Positions 21,675-29,419 of a DNA stretch of 34,092 bases are shown piece by piece. Positions within the stretch are counted from its first letter, which is position 1. Every line of letters starts with the position of its first letter. This stretch comes from a virus. Below the pieces are notes generated by a model that saw only the letters and a program-made list of their open reading frames with translations, was not told the DNA's origin and did not search any database. The position numbers and the translations under genes are program-made. The stretch lies in IMG/VR virus record IMGVR_UViG_3300023174_000414, positions 1 to 34,092 of that record; one strand, given 5' to 3'.

Positions 21675-22674
21675 TAAAACTTCACCAAAATTCAATAAAA
21701 AAATAGCCACAACTATTGGGGCAACAAAAGCTTTAATAAAATTACTGAGAAGTAACGGAATTTCATTATTTCGTCCCAGGAATATTGAAAAACTTGAACA
21801 ACTATTATCATCTAAAGCCCCTGGTTTTATTAAATCTCAGGGTACTGGATTGCAGTACATGAAGGATAAACTAAAGCAAACTATTGCTGGTTTCTATCCT
21901 TCGCAAAAAGCTATTTTTATAAATAATATGTCAGCTGCACCACTTAGCGTAAAAGAGTACCTTAAGCCCAGTCCTAGGAACATTTTTTTTCACGAAGCCG
22001 GACATGCACTTCACGCTATTGACGATCCAGTTCAACAATCATTACTCAATATAAGAAAATTAAATTTATTGATGCCCGAGGATATAGCTTTAGAAAGAAT
22101 TGCAAACAACAATGCAATTAATTTTATGCGTGAAAATAAAGTTCCGCAAATAAATATAAGTAACTATATAAAAAACGTAAAACCAGCATATGCAACATAT
22201 TTAAATAATTTTAAGGACAATCAAAACTTGGTCAAAAAAGTTTTTCCGGAGATGGCAGATGAATTTAAGAAAAGAAGCCTAAGGGGGGAGACAACACAGT
22301 TTTCTCCTGTACCCCGAAAACATTTTTCAGTGCCTACAGGTAAAGTGCCTCCTGCTTACAATAAGAAAGCAGTAGAGCTTTCTACCAGTGTACCAAATGA
22401 AACTCCTGACGATTTATACAAAAGAATCATCTCAAAAAAAATAAATATTGATCAATTTTTTAATAATGCTACAAAGCACAATTGGGATATTCCAGGAATA
22501 CCTGGGTTCTTAGCTAGAACAGTTGCTAGAAAAGCAGAAAAGGATCCAGATCCATATTTAAACTCTCTTATAAATAAAGTACCTAAAAATACAGTAATAG
22601 ACGCTATAAAAAGAAATCCTGATGCATTCAAAAACGTTTCTAATAAAATAACTGGTGCCAATAACGTAGCGTAA
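21667..22674 (+). CDS. HEAGH zinc metallopeptidase-like protein
   Basis: 335 residues from a GTG at 21667 that overlaps the previous stop by 8 bases; the first in-frame ATG is too far in (21859). H109-E-A-G-H113 in IFFHEAGHALHAIDD is a classical HExxH zinc site, and a downstream Glu in LERIANNNAINFM about 30 residues later is placed as the third ligand of a gluzincin-like site. Residues 75-95 (AGFYPSQKAIFINN) form the edge strand before the helix. The last 150 residues are Lys/Pro-rich and likely a separate, partly disordered domain. It lies between the FLP-motif proteins and the RNAP middle subunit. A virion-maturation or host-directed protease is plausible; the substrate is unknown. Confidence 0.75.
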   Translation: MDNKTSPKFNKKIATTIGATKALIKLLRSNGISLFRPRNIEKLEQLLSSKAPGFIKSQGTGLQYMKDKLKQTIAGFYPSQKAIFINNMSAAPLSVKEYLKPSPRNIFFHEAGHALHAIDDPVQQSLLNIRKLNLLMPEDIALERIANNNAINFMRENKVPQINISNYIKNVKPAYATYLNNFKDNQNLVKKVFPEMADEFKKRSLRGETTQFSPVPRKHFSVPTGKVPPAYNKKAVELSTSVPNETPDDLYKRIISKKINIDQFFNNATKHNWDIPGIPGFLARTVARKAEKDPDPYLNSLINKVPKNTVIDAIKRNPDAFKNVSNKITGANNVA

Positions 22675-22700
22675 ATACAAGAAGATGTATTAAAGTTATC

Positions 22701-25700
22701 ATGAAAAAAGATATTTTCTCAGAAATGTTTCCTGGATTAGTTAAGCAAGCATACACTGGAGCACCGCAAAACAACGCAATCCCAGCAATGAGAAAAGGGA
22801 AGCTGACGTATGCAGACCCTAGTGAAATAGATTACGAGATTATTTCCCCTTCACATCTATATACCGAATCTACAAATCTTGCACCAATGATGAGTACAAT
22901 GAAGGGGGCAAGAGCATTCATGGCTGGAAAGTACTTTACTCAAGCTTTGCCAATGGCTGAGCCAGAGTCCCCCTTAGTTAAATCAATTGACCCAGACTCA
23001 AATGATTCAATCGAATCTACTGTTGGTAAAAAAATAGGAATGAACTTTTCCCCCGTTGATGGAGTAGTAAAGAAAGTAGAAAAAGATAAAATTACTTTAT
23101 CCGATAGCAGTAATAACAATTTTGAAGTTGAGCTTAGGAATTATTATCCACACAATAGAAAAACTTTTACAACAGATACTCCGATTGTTGCCGTTGGACA
23201 GCAAATCAAGAAGAATGATCCAATATCTCATTCCAACTATGTAACGAAAGACGGAGATCTTGCTATTGGCAAAAACCTAAGAGTTGCCTTTATGCCAGGT
23301 AAACAGGGCGGAACATTCGAAGATTCCATTACCATTAGCGAAGGAGCCGCCAAGAAGTTGACCTCATCTCATCTATATGGATTTGATGTGGAAAACAAAC
23401 TTGGAACAACTTCCGGTAAAACAAAATTTATTCAATTGTTCCCTAACAAATACACTAAGGAGCAATTAGATAAAATAGACGAAAATGGCATGGTAAAACC
23501 TGGAGCAAATTTAAGTACAGGTGATCCAGTGTTTTTATCTATTGCTCCTAGAACTCTAAGAGCCGAAGACAGGGCTAAAGGCAATTTACACAAAATACTT
23601 AAAAAATCTTTTATAGATAAAAGTCAAACATGGGAAAAAAGTTCGCCTGGCCAAGTGGTAGACTCCATAGAAACTAGAAGTGGACTGTCTGTTAACGTAG
23701 CCGCAAATTTCTCAGCTAAACCAGGAGATAAAATTTCATCGAGATTTGCTGCAAAAGGAGTTATTGGAAGAATTGTTCCAGACGACCAAATGTTTAAAGA
23801 CAAAGATGGTAATGTAGTTGATGTTTTAATTAACCCAGCGGCAATGATAGGAAGAGTTAACCCAGGCATGGTATATGAATCCTTGTTAGGTAAGATAGCT
23901 ACAAAAACTGGAAAAAAATATACACTCCCACATTTCTCTGAAGACTCATTTCACGAGTACGTAAAAAACGAGCTAAACGTTAATCAAGTTAGCGACACAG
24001 AAGATTTGTTTGATCCAGTTACTGAAAGAGTTGTTCCAAAAGTTTTAACTGGTGTTCAAAATTTTTTAAAACTAGAACATACAGCTGATGCAAAACTAAG
24101 TGCAATAGATGAGGGTGCATCAGATCAAAATGAGCAGCCAAGTAGACCAGGTGGATCTGATAGCGCAAAGAGAATCGGAAACCTAGACATCATGGCTCTA
24201 TTATCTCACGGTGCCGTAAAAAACCTTTCAGATATACAAAACTACAGAACGGGGTCCAATCCAGATATGTGGAGATCAATAAGACTTGGGGCATCGCTAC
24301 CAGCTCCAAAGATTCCGTTTATTTACGAAAAATTTAAAAATACATTGATAGCTGCTGGAATTAACCCAGACAAAACTGGATCAAAGATTACTATAAAAGC
24401 TCTTAAGGGAGTAGATGTAGACTCTCTTGTTGGCAATAGAGAGGTTAAAAATTCATCAACGATTGACCCCAAGACAGGTGAGCCAATCGCTGGAGGCTTA
24501 ATGGATCACGCTATTCATGGAATAAGTGGAAAAGATTGGAGCTATATAAAACTTAATGAGCCGACTCCTAATCCAATATTGGAAGAACCACTAAGGAAGA
24601 TATTAGACTTAACTGAGCCTCAAATGAGGAAGGTATTATCTGGTGAAGAATCCATCGATGGCAGATATGGCTCAGATGCTTTAATCAAAAAATTTGAGTC
24701 CATAAATTTGGATAAGATGGAAGAAGATCTAAGGTCGAAAATTAGGAATGGGGCAAAAACAACAAGGAACGATGCAATTAAGAAGTTAAACATCCTATCT
24801 GGCATTAAAAAACAAGGTCTTGATAAGAACGATTTTTTCATGACCAAAGTTCCTGTTCTTCCTCCGAGTTTCCGTCCAGTAACTATTGCAGGTAAAATGA
24901 TGTTAAGTGCTGACTCAAACTATCTGTACAAAGATTTAATGACTGCAAGAGATTTACACAGCCAAATTAAAAATGAGTTAGGGGATCGTTCAGCTGGTGA
25001 AGAAAATCTTGCTGTATATGATTCGCTCGCTGCGGTAGTTGGATTAGGCGACCCACTTCACCCTAAGTTACAGCAAAAAGGTGTTAAAGGTTTTATAAAA
25101 CATCTATCTGGATCAGGTGGTCCCAAGACTGGAATGTTTCTCTCTAAGGTTGTTGGACATACTGTAAATACAGTTGGACGAGGTGTAACTATACCTAGCG
25201 ATGAGCTAGATATGGATAGCATAGGGTTGCCTGTTAAAATGGCTTGGAAACTTTATTCACCATTCGTTATGAGAAGGATGGTAAAAAATGGAATGAGCGC
25301 ACAACAAGCTGCTTTGAATATTGAGCGAAAGACTGATTACGCAAAAAATTTCCTAGTAAAGGAACTTGAAGATAGGCCAGTCATGTACAATCGTGCTCCT
25401 GCTTTGCATAGATTTAATATTATGTCCGCTAACCCCAGGCTTGTGTCCGGAGACTCTATTCAAGTTAGCCCTCTTATTGTCAAAGGATTCAATTTAGACT
25501 TTGACGGTGATCAAATGAATGTACATGTTCCCGTGTCAGACGAAGCAGTAACAGAAGCAAAAGAAAAACTCTTGCCATCTAAAAATTTGTTATCTATAAA
25601 AGACAACAAGATATTTTATGCACCATCACAAGAATTTATACTTGGGTTATATAACACAACAGGAAAAGGAAATGGGAAGGAAACAGTAAAATTTAATAGC

Positions 25701-25772
25701 GCATCAGACGTTATAGCTTCCTATAGGCGCGGAGAAATATCAATGGACACACCAGTAAGTATTGGTGCATAA
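22701..25772 (+). CDS. RNA polymerase fusion: beta C-terminal part joined to beta' N-terminal part
   Basis: 1023 residues containing the end of one subunit and the start of the other. Beta part: DYEIISPSHLYTESTNLAPM (from about 44), GDLAIGKNLRVAFMP with F206-E-D-S, and KPGDKISSRFAAKG (K344 and K352, counterparts of E. coli K1065/K1073). NPAAMIGRVNPGMVYESLLG and IGNLDIMALLSHGA (about 492-505) end beta. Beta' part: GGLMDHAIHGISGKDW (from 598), VPVLPPSFRPV (717-727), VGRGVTIPSDELDMDSIGLP, YNRAPALHRFNIM, and catalytic NLDFDGDQM at 931-939 holding the three Mg-binding Asp. There is no Cys in the chain, so the beta' N-terminal zinc domain is absent. The flap is shortened. It is a single open frame without a break, so the fusion is genuine. 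Confidence 0.95.
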   Translation: MKKDIFSEMFPGLVKQAYTGAPQNNAIPAMRKGKLTYADPSEIDYEIISPSHLYTESTNLAPMMSTMKGARAFMAGKYFTQALPMAEPESPLVKSIDPDSNDSIESTVGKKIGMNFSPVDGVVKKVEKDKITLSDSSNNNFEVELRNYYPHNRKTFTTDTPIVAVGQQIKKNDPISHSNYVTKDGDLAIGKNLRVAFMPGKQGGTFEDSITISEGAAKKLTSSHLYGFDVENKLGTTSGKTKFIQLFPNKYTKEQLDKIDENGMVKPGANLSTGDPVFLSIAPRTLRAEDRAKGNLHKILKKSFIDKSQTWEKSSPGQVVDSIETRSGLSVNVAANFSAKPGDKISSRFAAKGVIGRIVPDDQMFKDKDGNVVDVLINPAAMIGRVNPGMVYESLLGKIATKTGKKYTLPHFSEDSFHEYVKNELNVNQVSDTEDLFDPVTERVVPKVLTGVQNFLKLEHTADAKLSAIDEGASDQNEQPSRPGGSDSAKRIGNLDIMALLSHGAVKNLSDIQNYRTGSNPDMWRSIRLGASLPAPKIPFIYEKFKNTLIAAGINPDKTGSKITIKALKGVDVDSLVGNREVKNSSTIDPKTGEPIAGGLMDHAIHGISGKDWSYIKLNEPTPNPILEEPLRKILDLTEPQMRKVLSGEESIDGRYGSDALIKKFESINLDKMEEDLRSKIRNGAKTTRNDAIKKLNILSGIKKQGLDKNDFFMTKVPVLPPSFRPVTIAGKMMLSADSNYLYKDLMTARDLHSQIKNELGDRSAGEENLAVYDSLAAVVGLGDPLHPKLQQKGVKGFIKHLSGSGGPKTGMFLSKVVGHTVNTVGRGVTIPSDELDMDSIGLPVKMAWKLYSPFVMRRMVKNGMSAQQAALNIERKTDYAKNFLVKELEDRPVMYNRAPALHRFNIMSANPRLVSGDSIQVSPLIVKGFNLDFDGDQMNVHVPVSDEAVTEAKEKLLPSKNLLSIKDNKIFYAPSQEFILGLYNTTGKGNGKETVKFNSASDVIASYRRGEISMDTPVSIGA

Positions 25773-25786
25773 TATATAAAAATAAA

Positions 25787-26467
25787 ATGAATAAGGTACC
25801 GACAATATTATTTCAGGAAAAACATGCTGGAGGATTAGGAGAAGCTATCAAAGCAATACCAAACATTATTAAACAAATAAACCCAGCACAAGCAGCAACA
25901 GCGTTAGCTACTGCAGGTGGCTTGGACTTTATACAACACAAGGGAGATTATAGCAACATAGATGCAACAAGAATTGGGATAGGGCTATTTAATGCTGGCC
26001 TTGGCGGAATGGGCGCACATTATTTTGCAAAGGGATCACCTTTGGTAGGTGCGGAATTAATTGCGCTAGCACCAGTAAAAGATGTAGCTTTTGCTGCTGC
26101 GCCAGCGGCTATACAGTGGACAAAAACGCAAAAAGCAATAGAAGAACAGACTCGAAAAAGTTTTTTAGAGAAGTTGTCTCCTACTGAGAAAGCTATATTA
26201 TTGGCCGCAGGAACTGGATTATCCGCTCTTGCGATTCCTGCATTAATGAATTTAAGTAATGCAGCAAAACGAGTTGGAGATGGGCGCTCAATAAGAGTTA
26301 GTAGCAGTATTAGAAAAAGGCCAAATCAGGATAGCGACTTAACGATAAATGTAAGAAATCAAAATATGGCTAATCCAGGCGAACGCACACTAAATGAACA
26401 AGGTCAAATTCAATCAAGCTTGCCGCAAGAGCAAAAAGGTTTATTAAGTAGAATCTTCAATTTTTAA
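25787..26467 (+). CDS. Virion-like Ala/Gly-rich protein with hydrophobic segments
   Basis: 226 residues, 14 bases after the RNAP fusion gene. Hydrophobic Gly/Ala-rich segments lie at about 62-81 (RIGIGLFNAGLGGMGAHYF), 90-110 (ELIALAPVKDVAFAAAPAA) and 136-155 (AILLAAGTGLSALAIPALM). The C-terminal 60 residues are polar and basic, then Gln-rich. It belongs in style to the glycine-zipper proteins at 11054-15275 and may act with them in virion or membrane passage. No family is recognised. Confidence 0.55.
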   Translation: MNKVPTILFQEKHAGGLGEAIKAIPNIIKQINPAQAATALATAGGLDFIQHKGDYSNIDATRIGIGLFNAGLGGMGAHYFAKGSPLVGAELIALAPVKDVAFAAAPAAIQWTKTQKAIEEQTRKSFLEKLSPTEKAILLAAGTGLSALAIPALMNLSNAAKRVGDGRSIRVSSSIRKRPNQDSDLTINVRNQNMANPGERTLNEQGQIQSSLPQEQKGLLSRIFNF

Positions 26468-26471
26468 TTTT

Positions 26472-27098
26472 ATGGCAGACCCAATTCTAGGAGAACAACA
26501 ATTCATCCCTAACCAATTATCGACTGACTATAGAACGAGATTCTATAGAGATCCTTCAATTGGCGTTATGTCAGTTCAATACTCTACTGACGGTGGACTC
26601 AATTGGAAACAGTTTATTAGTCAACCACCCTCTATAGCCACAGAAGGCTGGATTCCTACACTTTCTATATCTGGAGACATAACATGGAAACCCATAGCGT
26701 CTCTGATAACTTCATTTTTATCTTCATCGGGCAACGCAACAACTGGATCTACTTCAAGCAAATTAAACTGGGTAGATTTTTCTTTACCTGGCTCAATAAG
26801 CTCAGGCAGTAATTTTGGGTATTTTTCAGTACCAACATCACTTAAACTTTCTTGTTATGGCGCTCAAGTAAATATATTCTCTCCGTCAGTAAGTAGTGCA
26901 ATTACAATTGGCGTAATGGTTAACTCTGAAGCAACCCCAAAACAAACTATTGTACTGCCAGCGAACAGCATAGCAATCAATACAATTTTTGACTCGCCAC
27001 TATCGCTGACCTCAGAACAAACAATAAAATTAAAAATAATTTCATGCCCAGAAAATGAGGGAGAGTTTTTAGTTTGTCGGTTATTATTCAATTATTAA
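26472..27098 (+). CDS. Beta-rich protein, probable virion surface component
   Basis: 208 residues, low in charge and rich in Ser, Thr, Ile and Gly. Residues 1-60 resemble fibre or baseplate shafts (FYRDPSIGVMSVQYSTDGGL). Residues 95-208 alternate hydrophobic and polar residues in strands (VDFSLPGSISSGSNFGYFSV, TIGVMVNSEATPK, LKIISCPENEGEFLVCRLLF), as in a jelly-roll or Ig-like domain. No membrane helix or signal. It starts 4 bases after its neighbour. A decoration, tail-fibre or receptor-contact role is inferred from composition only. Confidence 0.55.
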   Translation: MADPILGEQQFIPNQLSTDYRTRFYRDPSIGVMSVQYSTDGGLNWKQFISQPPSIATEGWIPTLSISGDITWKPIASLITSFLSSSGNATTGSTSSKLNWVDFSLPGSISSGSNFGYFSVPTSLKLSCYGAQVNIFSPSVSSAITIGVMVNSEATPKQTIVLPANSIAINTIFDSPLSLTSEQTIKLKIISCPENEGEFLVCRLLFNY

Positions 27099-27102
27099 TT
27101 AT

Positions 27103-27567
27103 ATGAGCAAATTCAATTTACAATTACTCCAAGAAGTAAAACAAAAGTTAAACCACAAAACCGCTTTTGTTGCATCACCACAAACACAGCAAGCCATCTC
27201 TTCTGCACAGCAACAAGGAGCCATAGAGCAAACGCAACCAGCTCCAGGAACTGAAGAAAATCCTCAAATTGGGTTTCCAGAGTTAGCTCAATTAGTGCAA
27301 CAGGGCCTTGAGCAAATGATGCAAATGCAGCAGCAATCAATGCAGCTCATGCAGCAATTATCGGTAGAAATGCAAGCAATGAAAATGGGCGGCAAAGGTG
27401 GAGAAAAGAAAAAAAGTGTGCAAGAAAGACTTGACCAGATGGAGGGTCTTATGGCACAACTTACGTCAGGAGCAGACCAAGGTGCGCAACAAGCAGAAGC
27501 GGCACAGCCTAGCACACCAGAAGAACAACAACAGATGCCACCAGAACAAGCTGCTCCACAAGCTTAA
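27103..27567 (+). CDS. Gln/Met-rich coiled-coil protein
   Basis: 154 residues. The N-terminal KTAFVASPQ (residues 19-27) nearly repeats KLAYVASPV at the end of the 11054 product. The middle (about 55-95) is a Gln/Met-rich helix (LVQQGLEQMMQMQQQSMQLM) likely to form a coiled coil. The C-terminus is Gln/Pro/Ala-rich and disordered. Composition is typical of phage scaffold or core proteins. The stop overlaps the next ATG (TAATG). No specific family. Confidence 0.55.
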   Translation: MSKFNLQLLQEVKQKLNHKTAFVASPQTQQAISSAQQQGAIEQTQPAPGTEENPQIGFPELAQLVQQGLEQMMQMQQQSMQLMQQLSVEMQAMKMGGKGGEKKKSVQERLDQMEGLMAQLTSGADQGAQQAEAAQPSTPEEQQQMPPEQAAPQA

Positions 27568-27791
27568 TGGAAGATCACTCTCTTAGAGTAATAGTAAAAA
27601 ATAATCCACTTGGTAAACCTCTACTTGACTCAAGGGAGGTTACCACTATAGAAATACGAGACAAGCAAGGCGAATTGGCGTGCTTAGTTGCATTAATGCC
27701 AAACAGTCCTGTTTTCGTAATAGCAAAAGACAATAACGAGGATTTCGTTAATTTTGTCAAAAGCCTCGGAATAAAATTAGTTGAAAACTAA
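27567..27791 (+). CDS. Small uncharacterised alpha/beta protein
   Basis: 74 residues, start in TAATG overlap with the previous stop. It looks like a compact strand-strand-helix domain (LRVIVKNNPLGKPLL, TTIEIRDKQGELACLVALMP, VFVIAKDNNEDFVNFVKSLG). No family is recognised. Co-translation with the coiled-coil protein suggests a shared assembly role. A 54-base A/C-rich gap follows before the phosphoesterase gene. Confidence 0.5.
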   Translation: MEDHSLRVIVKNNPLGKPLLDSREVTTIEIRDKQGELACLVALMPNSPVFVIAKDNNEDFVNFVKSLGIKLVEN

Positions 27792-27845
27792 TAAGACCGA
27801 AGCACTCATCAACAAAAAAAACAACACAATAGAAAAAAACAACAA

Positions 27846-28862
27846 ATGACACAACACGAACAAAAATGGGCACACATCGAAAGAATAACTTCTGCAAAAT
27901 CCTACGCTAAAAAAGAGCAAAACAACAAAAAACAATTTGAGCTATATGAGCAAAAAATTGAAACATTAGAAAAACAGTTAGATGTATTTAAACTGATTTC
28001 ATCATCTAATAATACAGACAAAGAATTTCGTATTAACTCTAAGTCTAAGCTAGGTGAGGCTACAGCATTCGCTATTGCTTCAGATTGGCACTCAGAGGAA
28101 ACAGTAGATCCAGATACTATAAATGGATTAAATGAATACAACCTAACTATAGCGGAGAATCGAATAGATAATTTTTTTGGAGCCGTGCTTAGATTAACCG
28201 AGATTGAAAGAGCTGGAACAAACATAGACAATTTAGTTTTAGCTCTTCTTGGGGATTTTATGACTGGATACATTCACGAAGAATTAATCGAGGGTAACAG
28301 TATGTCTCCCGTAGAAACTTTGTTGTGGGTGAAGGACAAAATAGTAAAAGGAATCAATACACTAAGGAATAAAGGAAATTTTAAAAAAATTATAATTCCT
28401 TGTTGTTTTGGAAATCACGGTAGAACAACTCAAAAATCAAGGATATCTACTGGAGCAAAAAATTCCTTTGAGTGGTTGATGTATAAGTGGCTTAGTGAAT
28501 CATTCACTGATGGAGTAGAGTGGCAAGTTGCTACAGGATATCACACATATTTAAATGTGTACGACAAGACCATAAGGCTGCACCATGGCGATTCGCTTTC
28601 TTATCAAGGGGGCGTGGGGGGTTTGACCATTCCAGTAGAAAAAGCAATAGCTCAATGGAATAAAGGTAGAGCAGCAAATCTTGATGTCTTTGGGCACTGG
28701 CATCAAATGCAGCAAAACCCTAAATGGGTAAGTAATGGATCATTAATAGGTTATAGTCCATATGCTTTAAAAATTAAAGCTTCATATGAGCCACCACAGC
28801 AAACATTCTTCTTGTTCGATTCAAAAAGGGGAAGAACTGGAACTTGGCCAATTTTTGTTTAA
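27846..28862 (+). CDS. Calcineurin-like metallophosphoesterase
   Basis: 338 residues. All five metal motifs are in order: D80-W-H82 in ASDWHSEE, G-D137 in LGDFMTGYIHEEL, G-N190-H191-G-R in FGNHGRTT, H246-H247-G-D-S, and G-H284-W-H286-Q. This two-metal fold hydrolyses phosphodiesters or phosphomonoesters; relatives in phages are SbcD-like nucleases. An N-terminal coiled coil (about 20-60, LYEQKIETLEKQLDVFKLIS) may mediate oligomerisation. No nuclease partner (SbcC-like) is in the window. It follows an A/C-rich leader without Shine-Dalgarno. It is followed at 30 bases by a winged-helix-like gene. The exact substrate is open: DNA end processing or nucleotide metabolism. Confidence 0.85.
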   Translation: MTQHEQKWAHIERITSAKSYAKKEQNNKKQFELYEQKIETLEKQLDVFKLISSSNNTDKEFRINSKSKLGEATAFAIASDWHSEETVDPDTINGLNEYNLTIAENRIDNFFGAVLRLTEIERAGTNIDNLVLALLGDFMTGYIHEELIEGNSMSPVETLLWVKDKIVKGINTLRNKGNFKKIIIPCCFGNHGRTTQKSRISTGAKNSFEWLMYKWLSESFTDGVEWQVATGYHTYLNVYDKTIRLHHGDSLSYQGGVGGLTIPVEKAIAQWNKGRAANLDVFGHWHQMQQNPKWVSNGSLIGYSPYALKIKASYEPPQQTFFLFDSKRGRTGTWPIFV

Positions 28863-28892
28863 TAAAAATAAAAAACACAACACACAATACAC

Positions 28893-29363
28893 ATGAAAAA
28901 AAATAAAAATTGCAACAATTGGCAGAGCGTCAAAAGCAACATCAACAAGAAGAAATACGCACCACCAGAGGGATGGGATTGCAAAGATACAGTAGCAGAT
29001 CAATTAAACTGTGATCCAGATAAGGTATCAAAAATACTTTCATCTGGAATAGATTCTGGAGACATTTTATGTAAACAATTTTATGTATGGGATGACAGAA
29101 AAGGCAAGGCAGTAAATAAGACGTTCTACAAAGAAAATTTTAATCACGATGAAGATGTTTCAATCTGCAACAACGAAACGTGCACAGTAACTAAACACGT
29201 TTTTGACGGCTCTTTGAGTTCCCCAATAAACAGGGTTTACAGCAGGAATAGAAAAATGCAGGGAACACTTTACAAAGATAAAACCGTTACCTGGGACAAT
29301 GGCAAAATATCTATTCCAAGTGAATCTTCCTGGAAGAAACGCGATACATACATTATTTCATAG
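28893..29363 (+). CDS. Winged-helix-like small protein
   Basis: 156 residues. Residues 23-70 (PPEGWDCKDTVADQLNCDPD, then KVSKILSSGIDSGDILCKQF) have the helix-turn-helix rhythm, followed by a wing (YVWDDRKGKAVNKTFY). I recall similar short proteins, with a divergent helix-turn-helix and a conserved W-D, in environmental phages. The C-terminal half is polar and strand-rich (TVTKHVFDGSLSSPINRVYS). It could bind DNA as a regulator or assist the upstream phosphoesterase. An A/C-rich leader precedes it. Assignment is moderate and from pattern only. Confidence 0.5.
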   Translation: MKKNKNCNNWQSVKSNINKKKYAPPEGWDCKDTVADQLNCDPDKVSKILSSGIDSGDILCKQFYVWDDRKGKAVNKTFYKENFNHDEDVSICNNETCTVTKHVFDGSLSSPINRVYSRNRKMQGTLYKDKTVTWDNGKISIPSESSWKKRDTYIIS

Positions 29364-29384
29364 ACTATAGCGTTTATATCTATC

Positions 29385-29413
29385 TTGAATGCAATTTTTA
29401 AGTACAGTACAAT
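29385..29413 (+). promoter_or_regulatory. Putative promoter for the RNAP beta' C gene
   Basis: TTGAAT (29385-29390), 17 bases, TACAAT (29408-29413). Only 6 bases separate the -10 box from the ATG at 29420, so transcription would start about at the start codon. The spacing is ideal; the boxes are partial matches. Confidence 0.4.
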
Positions 29414-29419
29414 ATAGAA

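Noticed and set aside
27398-27586. Second + strand frame inside the Gln-rich gene
   Set aside because: It is a shifted reading of a low-complexity CAA/CAG-rich gene and has no domain-like character.
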